Shown here: positions 36,808-50,075 of the stretch, in pieces
How positions within the stretch are numbered: position 1 is the stretch's first letter
How the letters are laid out: every line of letters starts with the position of its first letter
Source: Acholoe squamosa
Taxonomy: Eukaryota > Annelida > Polychaeta > Phyllodocida > Polynoidae
NCBI GenBank assembly: GCA_949317995.1
Contig: OX439039.1
Span: 18,281,282-18,345,281, forward strand
Reading direction: 5' to 3'
DNA length: 64,000 nt
The notes under the pieces: generated by a model
The model's database searches: none
What the model was told of the DNA's origin: nothing
Seen by the model: only the letters and a program-made list of their open reading frames with translations
Made by a program: the position numbers and the translations under genes

Positions 36808-37105
36808 ACTGAACAGGATTCGAGATGGGAACGTTCACAACTTGGGCAAGGAAAAAGTGATTTTCCCTGGAAGTTTGGACACGTCAGAATATCTTATTCT
36901 CAAGAAAAAAAAGAACATGTCCAGTTCCTGGGAAGTCTTTCCCGAGAAATTCCTGAGAAATTCTCTAGATCTAGACTCAAGAATTTTCTTGAGTGTAAGA
37001 TGTTATGGCATGTCCAAATTTCCGGGGAAATTCACATTCTCTATTCTTGTCGTATTCACAAGTCGGGACTCAAGAAATTCCTGAGAAATTCAAATCTTGT
37101 TCAGT
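36808..37105. mobile_element. 298-bp MITE with diverged inverted ends
   Basis: ACTGAACAGGATTCGA at 36808 pairs with ACTGAACAAGATTTGA read on the minus strand from 37105 (2 mismatches in 16). The interior is built from repeated CAAGAAATTCCTGAGAAATTC-like words. The 168-codon frame crossing it (36655-37161) has no domain and straddles the element border, so it is not a gene. Confidence 0.7.
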
Positions 37106-39690
37106 GGGCTATAACCAATTTATCGCTTATGCAATTTTATATAGTCACATTTACCACTTGATAAGTTAAGTTAAATTTTGTAAGCAATAAAAGGAGACTA
37201 TCACCATCCCGGATCACCATCGGATGAAAAATCATATGTGTTTTCTTATGAAAACATATATATGTCTGTAGACTACTTTGAGAGCTACAACCTAAACTAG
37301 AACTTTCTCACAAAGGAGTAAAGTAAGCCATTTGGTAACCATTTAAGTATACATAATGTTTCAATGTGCAATAGTTCGGTCATAGTCCTAAACGTATATA
37401 TAATAAATCACCAAGTGATTGACCAGCACTGCTTTTGTGCATCGTGACTGCCCTGTGAATCGCTCCATTGACATGATGGGTTTATGCACATCGTATTGGC
37501 GAGTTACTTCTCAGTGCTACAGTCCCGGTGCTACATCCATGTTTTGTTATGACTACAAGGCATATATAACACTGACGTGCTGCGCTTCCCTACAAGGGTT
37601 AAACAAGATACACCAATACAAAGATCAGCCTACTCCATGATTGGTGAGATTAATAGTTTCCGCTGGGTCTTTATCAGATATGATTCACATATATTTGAAA
37701 ATAGTAGACACTGTAACAAAAGGGTACGGGGGTCTAGCAGGAGGCCTTTGTGGTGGATCTGGTGCGAGTTAACTGTGAGCAGGGGGTTGTTACATCAAAT
37801 GTAATGTCTCAAGTAAATGCTGTGAAAATACATGTATCGTTACTTGTTAGAATATTCTCATGATGCATGGGTACAACAGTGACTGATTCATCTTTAATTG
37901 TTTGTTTATGCAATAAGAATATAATTATTTTTAACTAGATTAAACATCAATGTCATTATTTCAAGGCTCTAACTCCATGCTTGTGTAACAACCCACAGAT
38001 CAAATACCATCTCCAGGTGTTGTGGCAGTAGGGGTGTATATATAGGCGTATGCTTGTAGATAGAGGTGGGTCCTTTATTCAGGCCTATGTTTGTGTCAGG
38101 TGAGACAAGGTGAGATATGTCAGAGTACCTCCTTCTGTAATTATCCTGTCATATACAGTGTAGGAGGTGCACAAAAATGGCCCCTACTGGCTATTCACCT
38201 GGGTAGAGAGAGGGGAGGTATGAATGCCGTACTTCCGTTTTATATTCTTGATTTCTGGGGCCGACAAGGCTGCTTGATGAATAGACTAAATATACTGAAA
38301 GAGGAAATGTCATCCTGAGCGGTGGGAGAAAACGTCAACTGATGAGAAAAGGAAATGGTCTTTAGCAAATAATATAAATCACATTTAATCTTATTTTCTG
38401 TTCTGTCGGGCTTAATTTTTACACTTATCAGCTAGATTTTGGATTGGACCGTAGTGTAGTCCTATAACTTACGAAAGGTGTAAGTGTATCTCAATATTGT
38501 GGATTTGTAACTGGATTGCTAGATTATCTATAATATAATGCTGCATGAAAGCGGCGAAAGTAGGACCGTGTCATCCAGAATTACTTCACCACCACAGAGT
38601 TTTAAAGTGTATCCTGTTCATAAATGGCAGAAAAAAAGTGGTTAATTGATGGTTGGCAGCCACATACATTATTGTAGAGACAAATTGTACTGTCCTTATA
38701 GTCAATGACCAGGATTTGTGTTGTGCCTTATTGTGAGGCCTGTAATGATAGGTTAGGGTAAAATAAATAAGCCACATATTGTGTGGACCTCCATCTATAT
38801 TCTTTAAGGACAGCATGGTGTCCTGATGCTCAATATCCGTTGTCATGATGCACCAATGCATTACTGGTAGGTCAGCTATCTATCTACACCAGTAAAGCAT
38901 CTTTAGAATAATGGAGGTGCATCAACAATGCACAAATTCTGAAGTCGCAAAGTATTCTCCTGGAGTATGCTGCATTAATGAATCAAACTGCCTAAAAGGC
39001 ACAGTGCATCAAAATCATTGCATGAACCTTGAGTGGTAAAATCTGTACATGGATGATATATAGTTATTGGCTACCCATAGTCCACTGCATCAGGTTTGTA
39101 TTTCATATTTTTATGGTAGGTAGACAGGCCCATTAGTTATGGTGTAGTATAGGTTACACAGACCCTGTGTGTGTCCCGGCCTCTTGTGTTAGACGAATGA
39201 TAATGGTACTGCCAGGCTGTACATCTTTTATACTACTAAAATCATGTGGAATTTATGAATTTCCCATTTCACATTTAGTGCTTTAAGGGACACACATGTA
39301 TGTATCAATAATGTCTTATGCCAGTTTGATGCCTTCTTGTAGCCCAAGTCTCCGAGAAGAGTAATAAGAGTACGTCGTTGACGTTGTCTCAGTATCAGGT
39401 CGGTTCTTAGATAATAGGGGCCTATACATGTATAGTAGCATTCTTGGTCTCAAACAGGTTACCTTAATATGGCCTGATGATACATTTTAATATGGTTTAA
39501 TTTCTATCATTGACTGTGTTATACTTTAATATTGACTTGCCTTCATTTTTCAATAATGTTGATGTATCATACAATTATGCTATATCATATTTATGAATAC
39601 TATCACATAGACATACCTTTTAGGGAGGTTTAGCAACGACTACGTCGGTGATATAACGCAGATCTATGTGCAGCATACCCACAGCATTGG
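37106..39690. other. intergenic DNA
   Basis: Nothing supportable. Confidence 0.5.
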
Positions 39691-39912
39691 TACACTGCAA
39701 AAATTGTGTTTAGATCCTAAACACAATTCTAAACAAAATCTTGCACTGTTTTTGTAATCACATTAATTTCCTATACATGTTTAGCCAAACAATGTGCTTA
39801 GCTCAAGTGTTTAGAAATCTAGGTGTTTAAGTTTAAACATTGTGTTTAGATATCTATGAATTTTTGTGTTTAGATGTTTATGAATGTTTGTGTTTAGATG
39901 TCTAAATGCTTT
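39691..39912. repeat. degenerate TGTGTTTAGAT repeat, possibly a MITE remnant
   Basis: CACTGCAAAAATTGTGTTTAG starts near 39692, is followed by its partial inverse (CTAAACACA), and then TGTGTTTAGAT with ATCTATGAAT/GTTTATGAAT recurs near 39840, 39867 and 39890. The start resembles a TIR but a matching right end was not found. Confidence 0.5.
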
Positions 39913-41457
39913 GATGGAGAGTTAGGGTGTGCAGACATGTATACATTAAAAGAAATATGTCTTTTGTTTGTTTTCTCATTTACTGGGGGGGGGGGGGTAT
40001 TTACATGTCAAAGTTTCCAAAGATGTCAGCCACACATATTTACATGTGCATGTATGTACACACTGCATCAGAATGAGAGACTTGAGAATGTACAACAGCT
40101 TGGCATGAAGAAAATTGCTTTGTCTATTCCAGAATAACATGAAATAGGTGTCAGTCATTGAGCTTATTGATTATTTCATGTTAATGATGGTGGTGTAGGG
40201 TGAATCTAGTCAACTTTCTATTGCCCTTTCTATTCTCATGACATTTAATGAATAGAAACTATAATAAACATGGGGTTTGGGTACATTTGTCACAAAAATT
40301 GATTATAATTGTGTAAAGTCCATTCAAAGGTAGTGCTGCTACCTGGTGTGAATTCAACATCCAAGTATGCTAAACCTCCCTATTGTAAGAACATTATTCC
40401 TGTCAATACCTTTAGCTCTTATTCTTGACCCACTGCCCTCCAGTTCTAACGACAGCTGAAAGTTGAAATACGATAGCATGTTATTCATAAACTGTGTGGA
40501 CATATACAAAATAGATGGCGGTGTCAGTTTACTTGGATTTATTGCTACCCTTCAGAAGGTGCATATACTGCAGTAAATCTTACAGCCACGGCCAATGTCC
40601 TGACAATACCCTACTGTAGTTACCGTTTGGCCCATCATGATAACTGAAATTGTATGATATTGCCTTTTGTATGGTAACCTGCACTAGCAGGATGGTTGTA
40701 GATAATTACTAGACAAAATGCCAGCACAGTATCAATTATAATGACAATAAACACGTTATCAAGATATAGCGTACATACGTTTTGGGCAAAGGCTTTGGAT
40801 TTATAATCTGCCAGTTGTCTTTTGCCTGGAAAATTGAGGACAATCATACAGCGTAGATACAGACATGTGTGACCAGGGTGAAATTGGTTTTTGAAGATTA
40901 AATCACAGGTTTTAAAATGAGCTAAAATATCCCAGGTATAGTTTTGCTAGGATTGCTTCTTAATGATAGGTTGTATAGATATCATCTATTGCTGATAATG
41001 ACGTGATTCTTTGCCATCAAGTGGGTTTCATTTCCGAACCGATGGAACCCTACATTACTACATTTTGCTATACTACTTTCATGGTACAGTGACTGGAATT
41101 TCTAGGGTTAGTTGTTACCTGACGCAAACGCCCTCATTGTGTACTACTCACACCCGGGTATACCCGCACCAAACATATGTACACAATTTAATCAGTACTC
41201 ACTCACTAGTCCAACATTCAATGTAGGATGGAATGTTAATCGTCCATGATACCACAGTGACACCGTGTATACAGACATGCTTTATTCAAGCAGTACTGGA
41301 CAGTATGAACAAATACATATTTATGTATTGTGTACATATAAAAATTATTAAGATAAAATATAGATACTGCTAAGTAGACCTTGTTTATCATATTGTAATA
41401 AGAACCTCTATAACAGTGCCTGACTCCCTGTCTATAACATTCTAATCAATTAACCAG
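39913..41457. other. intergenic DNA
   Basis: Nothing supportable; a G-run of about 13 lies near 39985-39997. Confidence 0.5.
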
Positions 41458-41713
41458 GATTCCACTGAAGCCGATAATTTTCCTGGTTTTTGTCAGGCCG
41501 ACAGAGGCTCAAAAAAGGTGATCGGACTGTTGTCGGTCTGACAAAACAGTCTAAAATCCCACTGTCGGTTACCCAAATCCTGCCGGATTTTAGCTTTTCC
41601 ACCGAACTGCCAGACTGTCGGATACTGTATCTGACAGGTATCCGACAGTTATCACCAATTTCTGCAAGCTTTTCCACTGCTCACGTGATCGGTGATGACC
41701 AAGTTTCAATAAA

Positions 41714-43759
41714 ATGGAGGTTGAGGAGGTTTTGTTGCTTGCGCAGGCGACTGTTGGTTTTTTGGCCTTAGAGGAGGAGATGGAAATGCTAGAGGGTACT
41801 AAGAGGAAACACCAGTATCATGCTGCCCCGCACCTGAAGAACAGAACAGATGAGACCCAAAGGAATATTTATACCAAGCTCCACCACGATCTGATAGTTA
41901 TAAGTATATTACATAGGGCCCATCCACAAATGACATCAAGCTAGAAGGGGGAGGGGGGAGGTCTGACAGGCATGACGGAACTAATTTCCCTTTTACCTTC
42001 AGCTGAGCAAAATTGGCTAAATACATGACGAGGGGGGAGGGGGTTGAAATTTTTCATGACATATTTTATGGATGGCTCGAAAGGAAAGGGGTTGTGTCTT
42101 TTGGGGGTAGGGGGGTACTGACATTACTTACTGGTATGTGTCAGGTAGGGGTGGCCGATGAACTTAATGGATATATACCTTGGTTAGAGTCCCCCCTCCA
42201 TATTTACCATGAAGTTTACCGTGTTCAAAATTTTTTTGCAGATGGGAGACAACGCAGAGTTCAAGCACATACTGAGGATGGGGCCCGACTTGTATCATGA
42301 GCTGCTGGAAAAAGTGACCCCCCTCATATATAGGAGTAACACCAACTACTGCCCGTCTGTGAAACCCGATGAGAGGTTGGATATCACTCTACGATACCTT
42401 GCCCTAAGTAAGTTTTCCACACCTTGCTACAAGGCCCAGCATCTTTATCCTGAAATATCACACAGCCTGAAGATTAAATGAAAAAAATACAGTTCATGTT
42501 TGAAACACATGTAAAGATGTTGCCTGAACATTAAATGATTAATTTTACAGTTTCATGTCATGTAATAGTGTATTATTTCCAGGGGACAGCAGCCAAATGA
42601 TTCACCATGGACACCTAGTGGGTGGATCCACTGTCTTCCTTATCATCTGCGACACCTGTGTTGCATTGACTGCTGTCTTGAGAGATGAATGCCTGAAGGT
42701 AAAATTATTTTTCCTTTATTTTGTGCAGCAGACTGTTTTTTGGTCATACATCTCCGATTCATGCAATTGCAAGGCACTACAAAAAAAGAAGAAAAATAAA
42801 CTGACAGCGGTGCAATGAATACATGTAGCATAATCATTAGATTTCCCTGCCATATTAAATTCATGTTTGTCCCTGATTACATGTATTTTTCATGTGATTA
42901 AAATGATTTTTGTTTTTAGTCTGCATGTACCTAGCACCAGAGGGGAGTGGTTGGCCACAGCATAGCAGTACACCGACTCCTGGCAGCTGCCACACTGTAT
43001 AGGTTCAGTAGATGGCAAGCACATCAAAATCAAGAGGCCAAAGAAAAGAGGAGCAACATTTTTCAATTACAAGAAGTTTTATAGTGTCATGCTCATGGCG
43101 GTCGTGGACGCCCAGTACCGATTTATTTATGTGAACTTCGGGTCGGAGGGAAAGGCGTGGGACTCCCATATATGGAAGAAAGGACCTATGCACCAGGACT
43201 TGTGCGACCCTGCCAACCCACTAGATATTCCTCCAGCTTCAGCCATCAAAGGCATTAGGGATTTGCTCCCTTATTACATGGTCGGGGACGATGCCTTTGG
43301 GCCTTTTAATTTGATGAAGCCCTATGCGGTCAAAGATCAGGGACGAAGGAAGTGGCCTACAACTATCGTATGTCCAGAGGGAGAAGGTGTGTAGAGAACT
43401 CCTTTGGGATCTGGATGACCACGTTCAGGCTCTTCCTGCGACAACAGGACATGGAGCCCAACGGGGTCAAGACCATTGTAATGGCCTCCCTAGCTCTCCA
43501 TATCTTTCTTAGGACAAGGTCGCCATCAGAATACATTCCTCATGGGGCAGTTGACTATGACGACAAAGAACACAAGCTTTATCCTGGAGAGTGGCATGAA
43601 GATGGGGATCTGGTTAGCCTGGACAGAGCTGGAGCTCCCGGGAACATGCCACAGGACACAAAATCCATGCGTCAGAACCTATGCAATTGGTTTTCAACGA
43701 GACGGTCGGGTCCCCTGGCAGGACCGGTACCTGTGAAAGTGTTATGGCTACCTGTTTGA
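41714..43759 (+). pseudogene. Harbinger transposase (HARBI1-like nuclease), spliced, with stop and frameshift
   Basis: Proposed exons: 41714-41896 (MEVEEVLLL ... RTDETQRNIYTKLHHDLI), 42242-42407 (MGDNAEFKHILRM ... RLDITLRYLAL; acceptor TTTTTTTGCAG, donor GTAAGT), 42583-42698 (QMIHHGHLVGGSTVF; donor GTAAAA) and 42920 onward (acceptor TTTTTAG). DDE triad: D in CIGSVDGKHIKIK (about 43003-43040), D in YYMVGDDAFGPFNLMKPY (about 43274-43325), E in YRMSRGRRCVENSFGI (about 43361-43410). Damage: an in-frame TAG at 42963-42965 just before the first D, a one-base shift between the second D and the E (about 43345-43352), and an imperfect exon 3/4 phase. A TCACGTGA E-box lies about 25 bp before the start. 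Clearly the PIF/Harbinger family; nonfunctional. Confidence 0.92.
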
Positions 43760-44695
43760 TCGTGAGGCAGCAGGAGGTGGAGCCCCCGAGTGAGTGGGGC
43801 AGCCGACGTGTGTCCTTACATGTCTATATACTATTAAGCTGGACGATTGTATATAACTGGTTTGATGGCTGTCAGCTCTTATTTATGGAGCTTATTTATT
43901 GGTTTCAAATTTTTCTATTTAATTCAAAACTTCAAAGAACCAGAACTTCAGCTGTAAACTTAAGTTGAAAACATTCAACGACGGTGTTCCTGATAACTAT
44001 CATGTAACTTTCATTATACCTGAGTGCAAATCGCTCAACCTCACATGTGTTCGTGAGGGAAAATCGTTCTACCTGACATATTTCATGTCTGCATATAAAT
44101 ATGACTTTGATATAATACCTGATGGACAAATATAACCATGAGTCTACATGAAACTCTTCAGATTTTCACATGTCCTTTTTTATGTAAAGTCTCACCTGGC
44201 ATGGTAACCAGACAGGTGCACAATATGTCATGGAAATAAATATCTGAACTTTCATATAATATCTGAATAAAAAGAAAACTTTATATTTCTGTTTCATCTA
44301 AAGATACAGTCTCTTTTCTTTTACCTGCTATAAAAATCATGCCAAAAAGAAAACCTAGAAGAAACAGAAAGTTTTAATGTCTCTCATGACCAACTTGTGG
44401 TTAATAATAGATTCTAGGATAAATAATGATCGGCCTGCATCAGCAACAATTTTTGCCTTTTTCTAATAAAGACAACGCTGCAAAAGAAAAACATATTGAA
44501 AGAAGTTGTGTCAGTAGTATACAGTTTGGGGTAAAGCACAGTTCACACATTTACATTTCATCCTATTCATGGTTGACAGCCTGCATGGCTGTCTGATAGT
44601 CATGAACTTTAAACTTTAGTACTGCCTCCCGCTTCCAGCATTAGCTCCTGAAGGTTTTTTCTGAAGTTGACCGATAGTTTTTTTAGGGGTGAGCA

Positions 44696-45396
44696 TCATG
44701 GACTGCTCTTTGGGGGGGTGTCTTCCTCCTGATCCTGCTCTCCTTGACCTTCCCCTTCTTCATCATCCTCATGTACCTGCTCACTCATACCAGAAAGGGT
44801 GTATGGAGGGCCCTTCACACAGGCCTTCTTTGGGGGGGGGGGCCTGATGAACATGAACTAGCTGTAGTCTCTCCTTGTCCCTTTTTAGTCTTTTTTGAGG
44901 AGGGGGGATAGGAGAACGTGGTGAATGTGGTGGAGGGATACCCTCCCCCTTCTCCAAGTCAGACAGGAGGTTATGCTTAGTCCCCATGTTTTTCAAAAGT
45001 CAGGGGAGGGGGCCAGACGACCCTCTCGTAGCCCCCACCCCCCTTTTTCAACACGGGAGTAGAAGTAAACAGTTCATCACTCTCTTTAGTCAGGTCCAGT
45101 GCACTATCCATACCGATAATTTCTATTTCCTCCACATCGTCGTCCACTACTACCTTGGTAGGCCTCTTTTTAGTTTTAGTACCGGTACCTTTTGACATGG
45201 ACAAGTGAGCTTCTTCTTTCTCCTCCTCTGTCAGATCGGGCAAGAGGGCCTTACCTTGGACAGAGAAACATTTCGCAGGTTCCTTGGGATGATCCATCCC
45301 CTCATTTTGTTCTCCAGAAGCTTGTTTTTTCAGCCGTGGGGGTTTGAAAGGCTTACCTGCCCGACCCCGGTGTCTGGAACTTCCTCGGCCAAACAT
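44696..45396 (-). pseudogene. second Harbinger gene, unrecognised basic/proline/acidic protein, frameshifted
   Basis: ATG at 45394-45396 (MFGRGSSRHRGRAGKPFKPP) lies about 360 bp inside the right end and is transcribed toward the transposase. The first frame runs to 44977 (139 codons): a basic Arg/Lys N-terminus, then an acidic patch (VVVDDDVEEIEI). Sequence continues sensibly in a shifted frame (KHNLLSDLEKGEG ... KRLKRDKERLQL), then after the G-tract at 44831-44842 in another frame ending in an acidic tail (EQVHEDDEEGEGQGEQDQEE) with stop at 44696. Harbinger's partner gene is usually a Myb/SANT-like DNA-binding protein; I cannot see the tryptophan-spaced Myb repeat. The homopolymer at the second shift could also be a sequencing slip. 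Confidence 0.55.
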
Positions 45397-45772
45397 TTTG
45401 TTTGTTTATGACCAAAGCGAAGGTCACATGACTTGCATGTGTTAAGCTGCCCGAAAGCGATGCCCCAAGTGAGAGAGAGAAACTATTTTTGTCGACCTGA
45501 CAGCTGAGCAGCCCGATAGGTACCCAAATTTTTCTAGCTGATTAGAAAAAATCAGGTACCTGTCCGGCACTGTCAGGGACCATCATAGATGCATCTACGA
45601 TGGTTCCCGATGAAAAAAATGGAGTCCTTTCACCAAAGACGATTTAAGCCCGATAGTTGGCTGACAGGAGCCCGACAGTACCCGATAGATGCCCGACAGT
45701 CCCCGAGGGTGCCCGATGTGTCCTGACGTAACCCAATGACCCGATCAGACAACAATCAGCTCCAGTGGAATC

Positions 45773-46405
45773 AATGCTATTAGGTGCCTAAATACCGCCT
45801 TCATGTCGTTATTGACATACATCACTCCACACTGGAGGGTCTGTCACCACCTCATAGTCTCCGGGTGGGGGCAGTATATATTGTGTAAGTATACACACTG
45901 ACGGTAGCAGAACTAGAATGGGGGCTATGGAGTCAGTATAAAAGGGTGTTTGTGAGGATAGGAGAGGATTTTGTGAGGCAGAGCAGCCTCAATTGACTTG
46001 TATAGAACAGAGTCATATGTGGTACTTGTGAGCGATAATAGAGCGGCGTGAGGACTGAATGCGCACATGGGCGTTCTGGTGTTTGCACATGTTTTGTAGC
46101 CGATAGTGCCTGTGGAGTGTGGGCCGTGGATATGTGTATTGTGCAGAGAGGGTGGGGGAGGGGGTATACAGGGAGGTAGAGGAGTCTCTTTGGGTGAATG
46201 GGGTGGAAAGTAGGAGGGGGCTTGTAGAGAGAAATGTTAAGTAGGTGGTTTTCTTTGGTGCGGGGATGGCATGGAGTCAGAGTCTTGATAACTATACTAA
46301 TAATGATGTGAGTTGGTCAAAACAAAGAAAAATGGAATGTGAGAAGCCCGGGGGGGGGGGCACTTGAATTTCTTCTGATGGGGGTGTGCGGCTGGGCCTC
46401 TGACA
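45773..46405. other. intergenic DNA
   Basis: Nothing supportable. Confidence 0.5.
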
Positions 46406-46410
46406 ACCCT

Positions 46411-46714
46411 TACCCTTGGTGAGAGGATTTTGGGCAAAAGGTGACCCTTGGTAAGAGGGACTTTGGTAAAAAAATGTGCACAGTTAATTTTTTTATCTTG
46501 AAAATTATCCTTATGGAGGAATTTTTTATCAAAACTGACCATATTTAGCAGAAATTTTTAGAAAATTCTAAAAACTGGCACTTATTTCGACGTGCGAGGT
46601 CAAAATATGGGAAAAGTGACCCTTGGTGAGAGGGGTTTTGGCTAAAAGTGACCCTTGGTGAGAGGGATTTTGACCCAAACTAGACCCTTGGTGAGAGGGA
46701 TTTTGGCCAAAAAG
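46411..46714. repeat. interrupted 31-34 bp minisatellite
   Basis: GACCCTTGGTGAGAGGGATT followed by TTGGCCAAAA-type sequence recurs at about 46411, 46441, 46616, 46648 and 46682. The first two and last three units are separated by about 145 bp of A/T-rich sequence. Frames across it encode shadow repeats (NPSHQGS) and are not genes. Confidence 0.88.
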
Positions 46715-49654
46715 TGGCCTTGCCAGCCACACACCCGTGTCAGTGACATATAGTGAGTGCCCCCCTCCCCGGGGTGAGAAGAGAGGGGAGTAGTTGGGCA
46801 GGGGATAGGGGAGCAAAAGGAAGAGGGCAGGAGGGGAGAGGGGGGGGGGCAAGGACTGAGGGAGAGGGGATGGATAAAGGGGACCGCAGGTGAATGGTGT
46901 ATGTGGAAGATGGAGACAAGTTACTCAGGGTTGGGGGATGTGTAATCACCGAGTGTTTACGGAGTGTGCCCCTATATTGTAGAACCATTAACACCAGTAT
47001 TATGCCCCTCTCGACCAAGCATCCAGTTACCTAACATTCACCGATTCTTCTTAACAAATACACTGTTTTTAACAGTCTCCACAGTCAAACACCCCTTTTC
47101 TGCCTGCTTCCTCTCCACCATTTTAGCCCTTTTTTTGTCTCCCTCTGAGCCTTCCATCTGTGCATTTAACTTATCATCCATGCTCCATCCCATTCCCAAC
47201 TCACTCTTCCCACTGAATACAATGATAACCAAATACGATGCTTGGTGAACTCATCCAGGGCTCTGTCGTAGATCTATGTCCATCCTACTCCACCCTTATA
47301 TGTTTATTGATTGAGATATTTTGTTTCAACGTCAGGACCTTCGCCTGGTTTACATTGTAATACCTACTCTGTCCAGGATAAGTAGTTACATCTTCATCCA
47401 CCCTATGTGTGGCCAGAATCTACGTAGCACTAGGATCTGTACCATCACGAGCCTTTCCGAGTTTCCCATTTTAGCACAATAAAAGCAGGGATAACTTGGG
47501 TTCTATTTGGATGTAAACCCCCACCTGGTGTAGACATGGCTGGTGTAATTCCTACACAGAAGCTACCATTGTCACCTCCCTTTATGCTCCTGAACCCATT
47601 TACCGCCATGTTTACTCACACCTCCAGGACACCAATAGGGGGCGCTACGGACGGGGGTGGGGAGGGTGTAGGGAGGTGGTAGGGGCATTGTAAAGCGATC
47701 AATAGAGAAAACACGGCTCAGAATGGGCTCGTGAACGGCATCATGACTTGTTTGCTCATCGCCGCCGGGAATTTATCCCCTCCCCAAGGCCCCTACCTTA
47801 ACCCCCCCCCCCTCCATTTTGCACCATCTTCATTTGCTGAGTCTCGGCAGTTGTTTACTTGAGGGCCAGTGTAAAATCCCCATAGATAAAAACAGTTTGA
47901 TGCTACATAGATCGGTCTCTGCAGTCCCTGCCAGCAGCACTCCGTATCCGATTACTGGGTATTGAAAAATCCAGTTTGTAGGTTTATTAGGTTGTGGCTT
48001 AGCCTGTGTTCGGAGGAGTGGGTGCTTTGGGTATTGGCGGGCTTGGGGAGGAGGCCAAGGGGAAGTTTATAAGTGGCTGGGTGAGCCATGGATTCGTTTA
48101 ACCCATCCTGGAGGGTATGAAAACTCTTAAGCCTCAATGCATCATCTTCATAGATGTGGAAATTTTGCACAAGCCAATTGTCATTCCCCACCAATATTGA
48201 TAGCTATAGGCGCTGTGTTTGGGGCATTCACCTGTCCCTTCTGGCGAGTATTATCTCTGCGGGACTGGCATAATGCAGAAATGTAGATCATGGAAAATGG
48301 ACACCTTGCAACGTTTAAAGACCATGGTGCTCTTGAGGGGCTTAAGGCGCGTGGGCTAAAGACCAAGCTAAAGACCAAGGAATAAAAGGAGGGTAGTGGC
48401 GAGGGGTGAGCTGTAAGAGTATTTGGGACCTTGGTAGTAGTCGGTGCCGGGAAGACTTCAGGAGGGTGTAGCTTATATGCTAAATAGAGCTGGGAGGAGG
48501 TGCCCTTTTTTTCCTTTGTTATTCTCTGCTTCACCGTTCAACTTCCATTCACAACATAAGTCTGAAAAGTCACCTACCTTTCTTGAAAATAGTGTGTGCT
48601 GCACTATGATATACCTACTTGTTATGACTACAAAAAAGAGAATGCTGCAGGTGAGGCAACACCCTCCAGCATACCTTCAGGGAATGGACAATTTATTCGG
48701 GGCGGAGAAGCAGCATTGGTTATACAGGTAGGAGAGGGAGTTTAAGAGATGCAGAATGGCAGATAGAGGAAGATAGGGGTCAAAAGACAGGGAGTCGAAG
48801 GAAAAGAATGACAAAGTGACAGCAGAGGGAGAGTACTCTAAAAGTACCATCACCCACAAACAGACAGACAGACAGACCAACAGAGAGGGTATTTAGTAGA
48901 CAAAACACAGATAGGAACATAGATAAACAGGAGTATGCAGTTGCTATATTATCACCATGGATAATTGGTCTTGTCAATTGTCTGGCTGGGCTTCCATAAA
49001 AATCACTCCTTCAGTTATCTCTCTCCGTTCCTTTACTTGTAAGTTTGATCATATTGCGTCCTCCTGCTGACTGATGGCACCTTCCGGACGCCTGTCACAA
49101 GGCCTCACTGTGGACCTGTATTTACGATCTCAGGAAGTGCACAGCCCCCAGAGTCACGGATAAAGAATAGGCAGAGGTCCAGGGGCGGCCAATAAACACG
49201 TCCACAGCCCTCCGTCAATAAGGTACTACAGCGTGCGCGGAGTGATACATCTTGTGTTGTTTCCTGGTCCCTGGGTAGGGTATGGTGTGGTTTGGTAATA
49301 GCGTCTGTGTATTGGGCCCCAGCTATAAATGGTTTATAGTTGTCTTATTGTCTTAATGCTGCATTGATCATTTGTCTGCTTCTTATGCACTATACCCAGG
49401 AGTTGTGATATAAATGTGTCTGTATAGTTCTTAGATCTTTTTTGGTGACTTTTCCTTTCTGGATAATGCTCATGCTTTGTCAGGCGAAAACGCTGCACAG
49501 AATCCGTCAAGAGGCTACACTGATTAATAACGCAGTCGTCACTTTTGGGCTACCACCCTAAATTCATCACGTGTCTATGTCGGGCTCTTACCGGCTTCAA
49601 AATTTCATCAAGTGTATTCGTGTCTGATTTTTATTTCTGTCTGTCTCTGTCATC
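46715..49654. other. intergenic DNA, homopolymer-rich
   Basis: No gene supported. Contains G-rich tracts near 46760-46850 and a C-run near 47801-47812. Confidence 0.5.
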
Positions 49655-49656
49655 TA

Positions 49657-49851
49657 CCGTGTTGGCCTGTATAAGGGCATGGTATTGAATGAGCGCCGGT
49701 CTTCAATAAGCGCCGGGGGTATTAGGAGGTTGAAATTTTCAAAATACACTATATTTTAAGTCTTGAATAAGCGCCGGTCTTGAATAAGCGCCGGGGTTAG
49801 AGCCTACTTGAAATCAATGTGCGCCCGGGCGCTTATAGAGGCCAATTACGG
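49657..49851. mobile_element. 195-bp MITE with GCGCCGG repeats and TA flanks
   Basis: The left end reads CCGTGTTGGCCTGTATAAG and the right end, inverted, CCGTAATTGGCCTCTATAAG; TA flanks both (49655-49656, 49852-49853). The interior repeats TTGAATAAGCGCCGG four times. TA flanks suggest a Tc1/mariner-type target preference. No coding capacity. Confidence 0.75.
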
Positions 49852-49894
49852 TATCTGCTCCCTCTCTGTTCTTTTTTTTTTTACTTTCCTCTTC

Positions 49895-49991
49895 TCCGCT
49901 CTCTGTCTCTCTGTCTCTCTCTTTCATTATCTGTCTTTCTCCCTGTTTCTGTCTGTCTGTCTCTGTCTGTCTGTCTGTCTCTTTCTCTGTC

Positions 49992-50027
<36 letters not shown>

Positions 50028-50075
50028 GCTCTCTCTCTGCCTTTATCTCTCTCTCTCTCTCCCTCTCTCTCCTCT
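49895..50075. repeat. (CT)n / (TCTG)n microsatellite complex
   Basis: A pyrimidine-dominated tract of mixed CTCT, CTGT and TTTCT units. The two long frames through it (49808-50109) are Leu/Ser/Cys/Val homopolymer-like translations of the repeat, not genes. Confidence 0.95.

Larger units (their letters stand above)
41458..45772. mobile_element. PIF/Harbinger DNA transposon, 4.3 kb, both ends present
   Basis: Left end GATTCCACTGAAGCCGAT (41458-41475) and right end (45755-45772, inverted GATTCCACTGGAGCTGAT) differ at 2 of 18 positions. Subterminal regions carry many CCGACAG / ACTGTCGG and CCCGATAG words, in opposite orientation at the two ends, which would suit transposase or accessory-protein binding. 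Inside lie a plus-strand DDE transposase gene and a minus-strand second gene, the two-gene layout known for Harbinger. No clear 3-bp target duplication was found. Both genes are broken, so the copy is immobile by itself. Confidence 0.88.

Noticed and set aside
36655-37161. 168-codon open frame
   Set aside because: It crosses a MITE border, has no domain and is largely a translation of repeated AAATTCCTGAGAAATTC words.
46568-46852. 94-codon frame with NPSHQGS repeats
   Set aside because: Translation of a minisatellite; no other protein-like feature.
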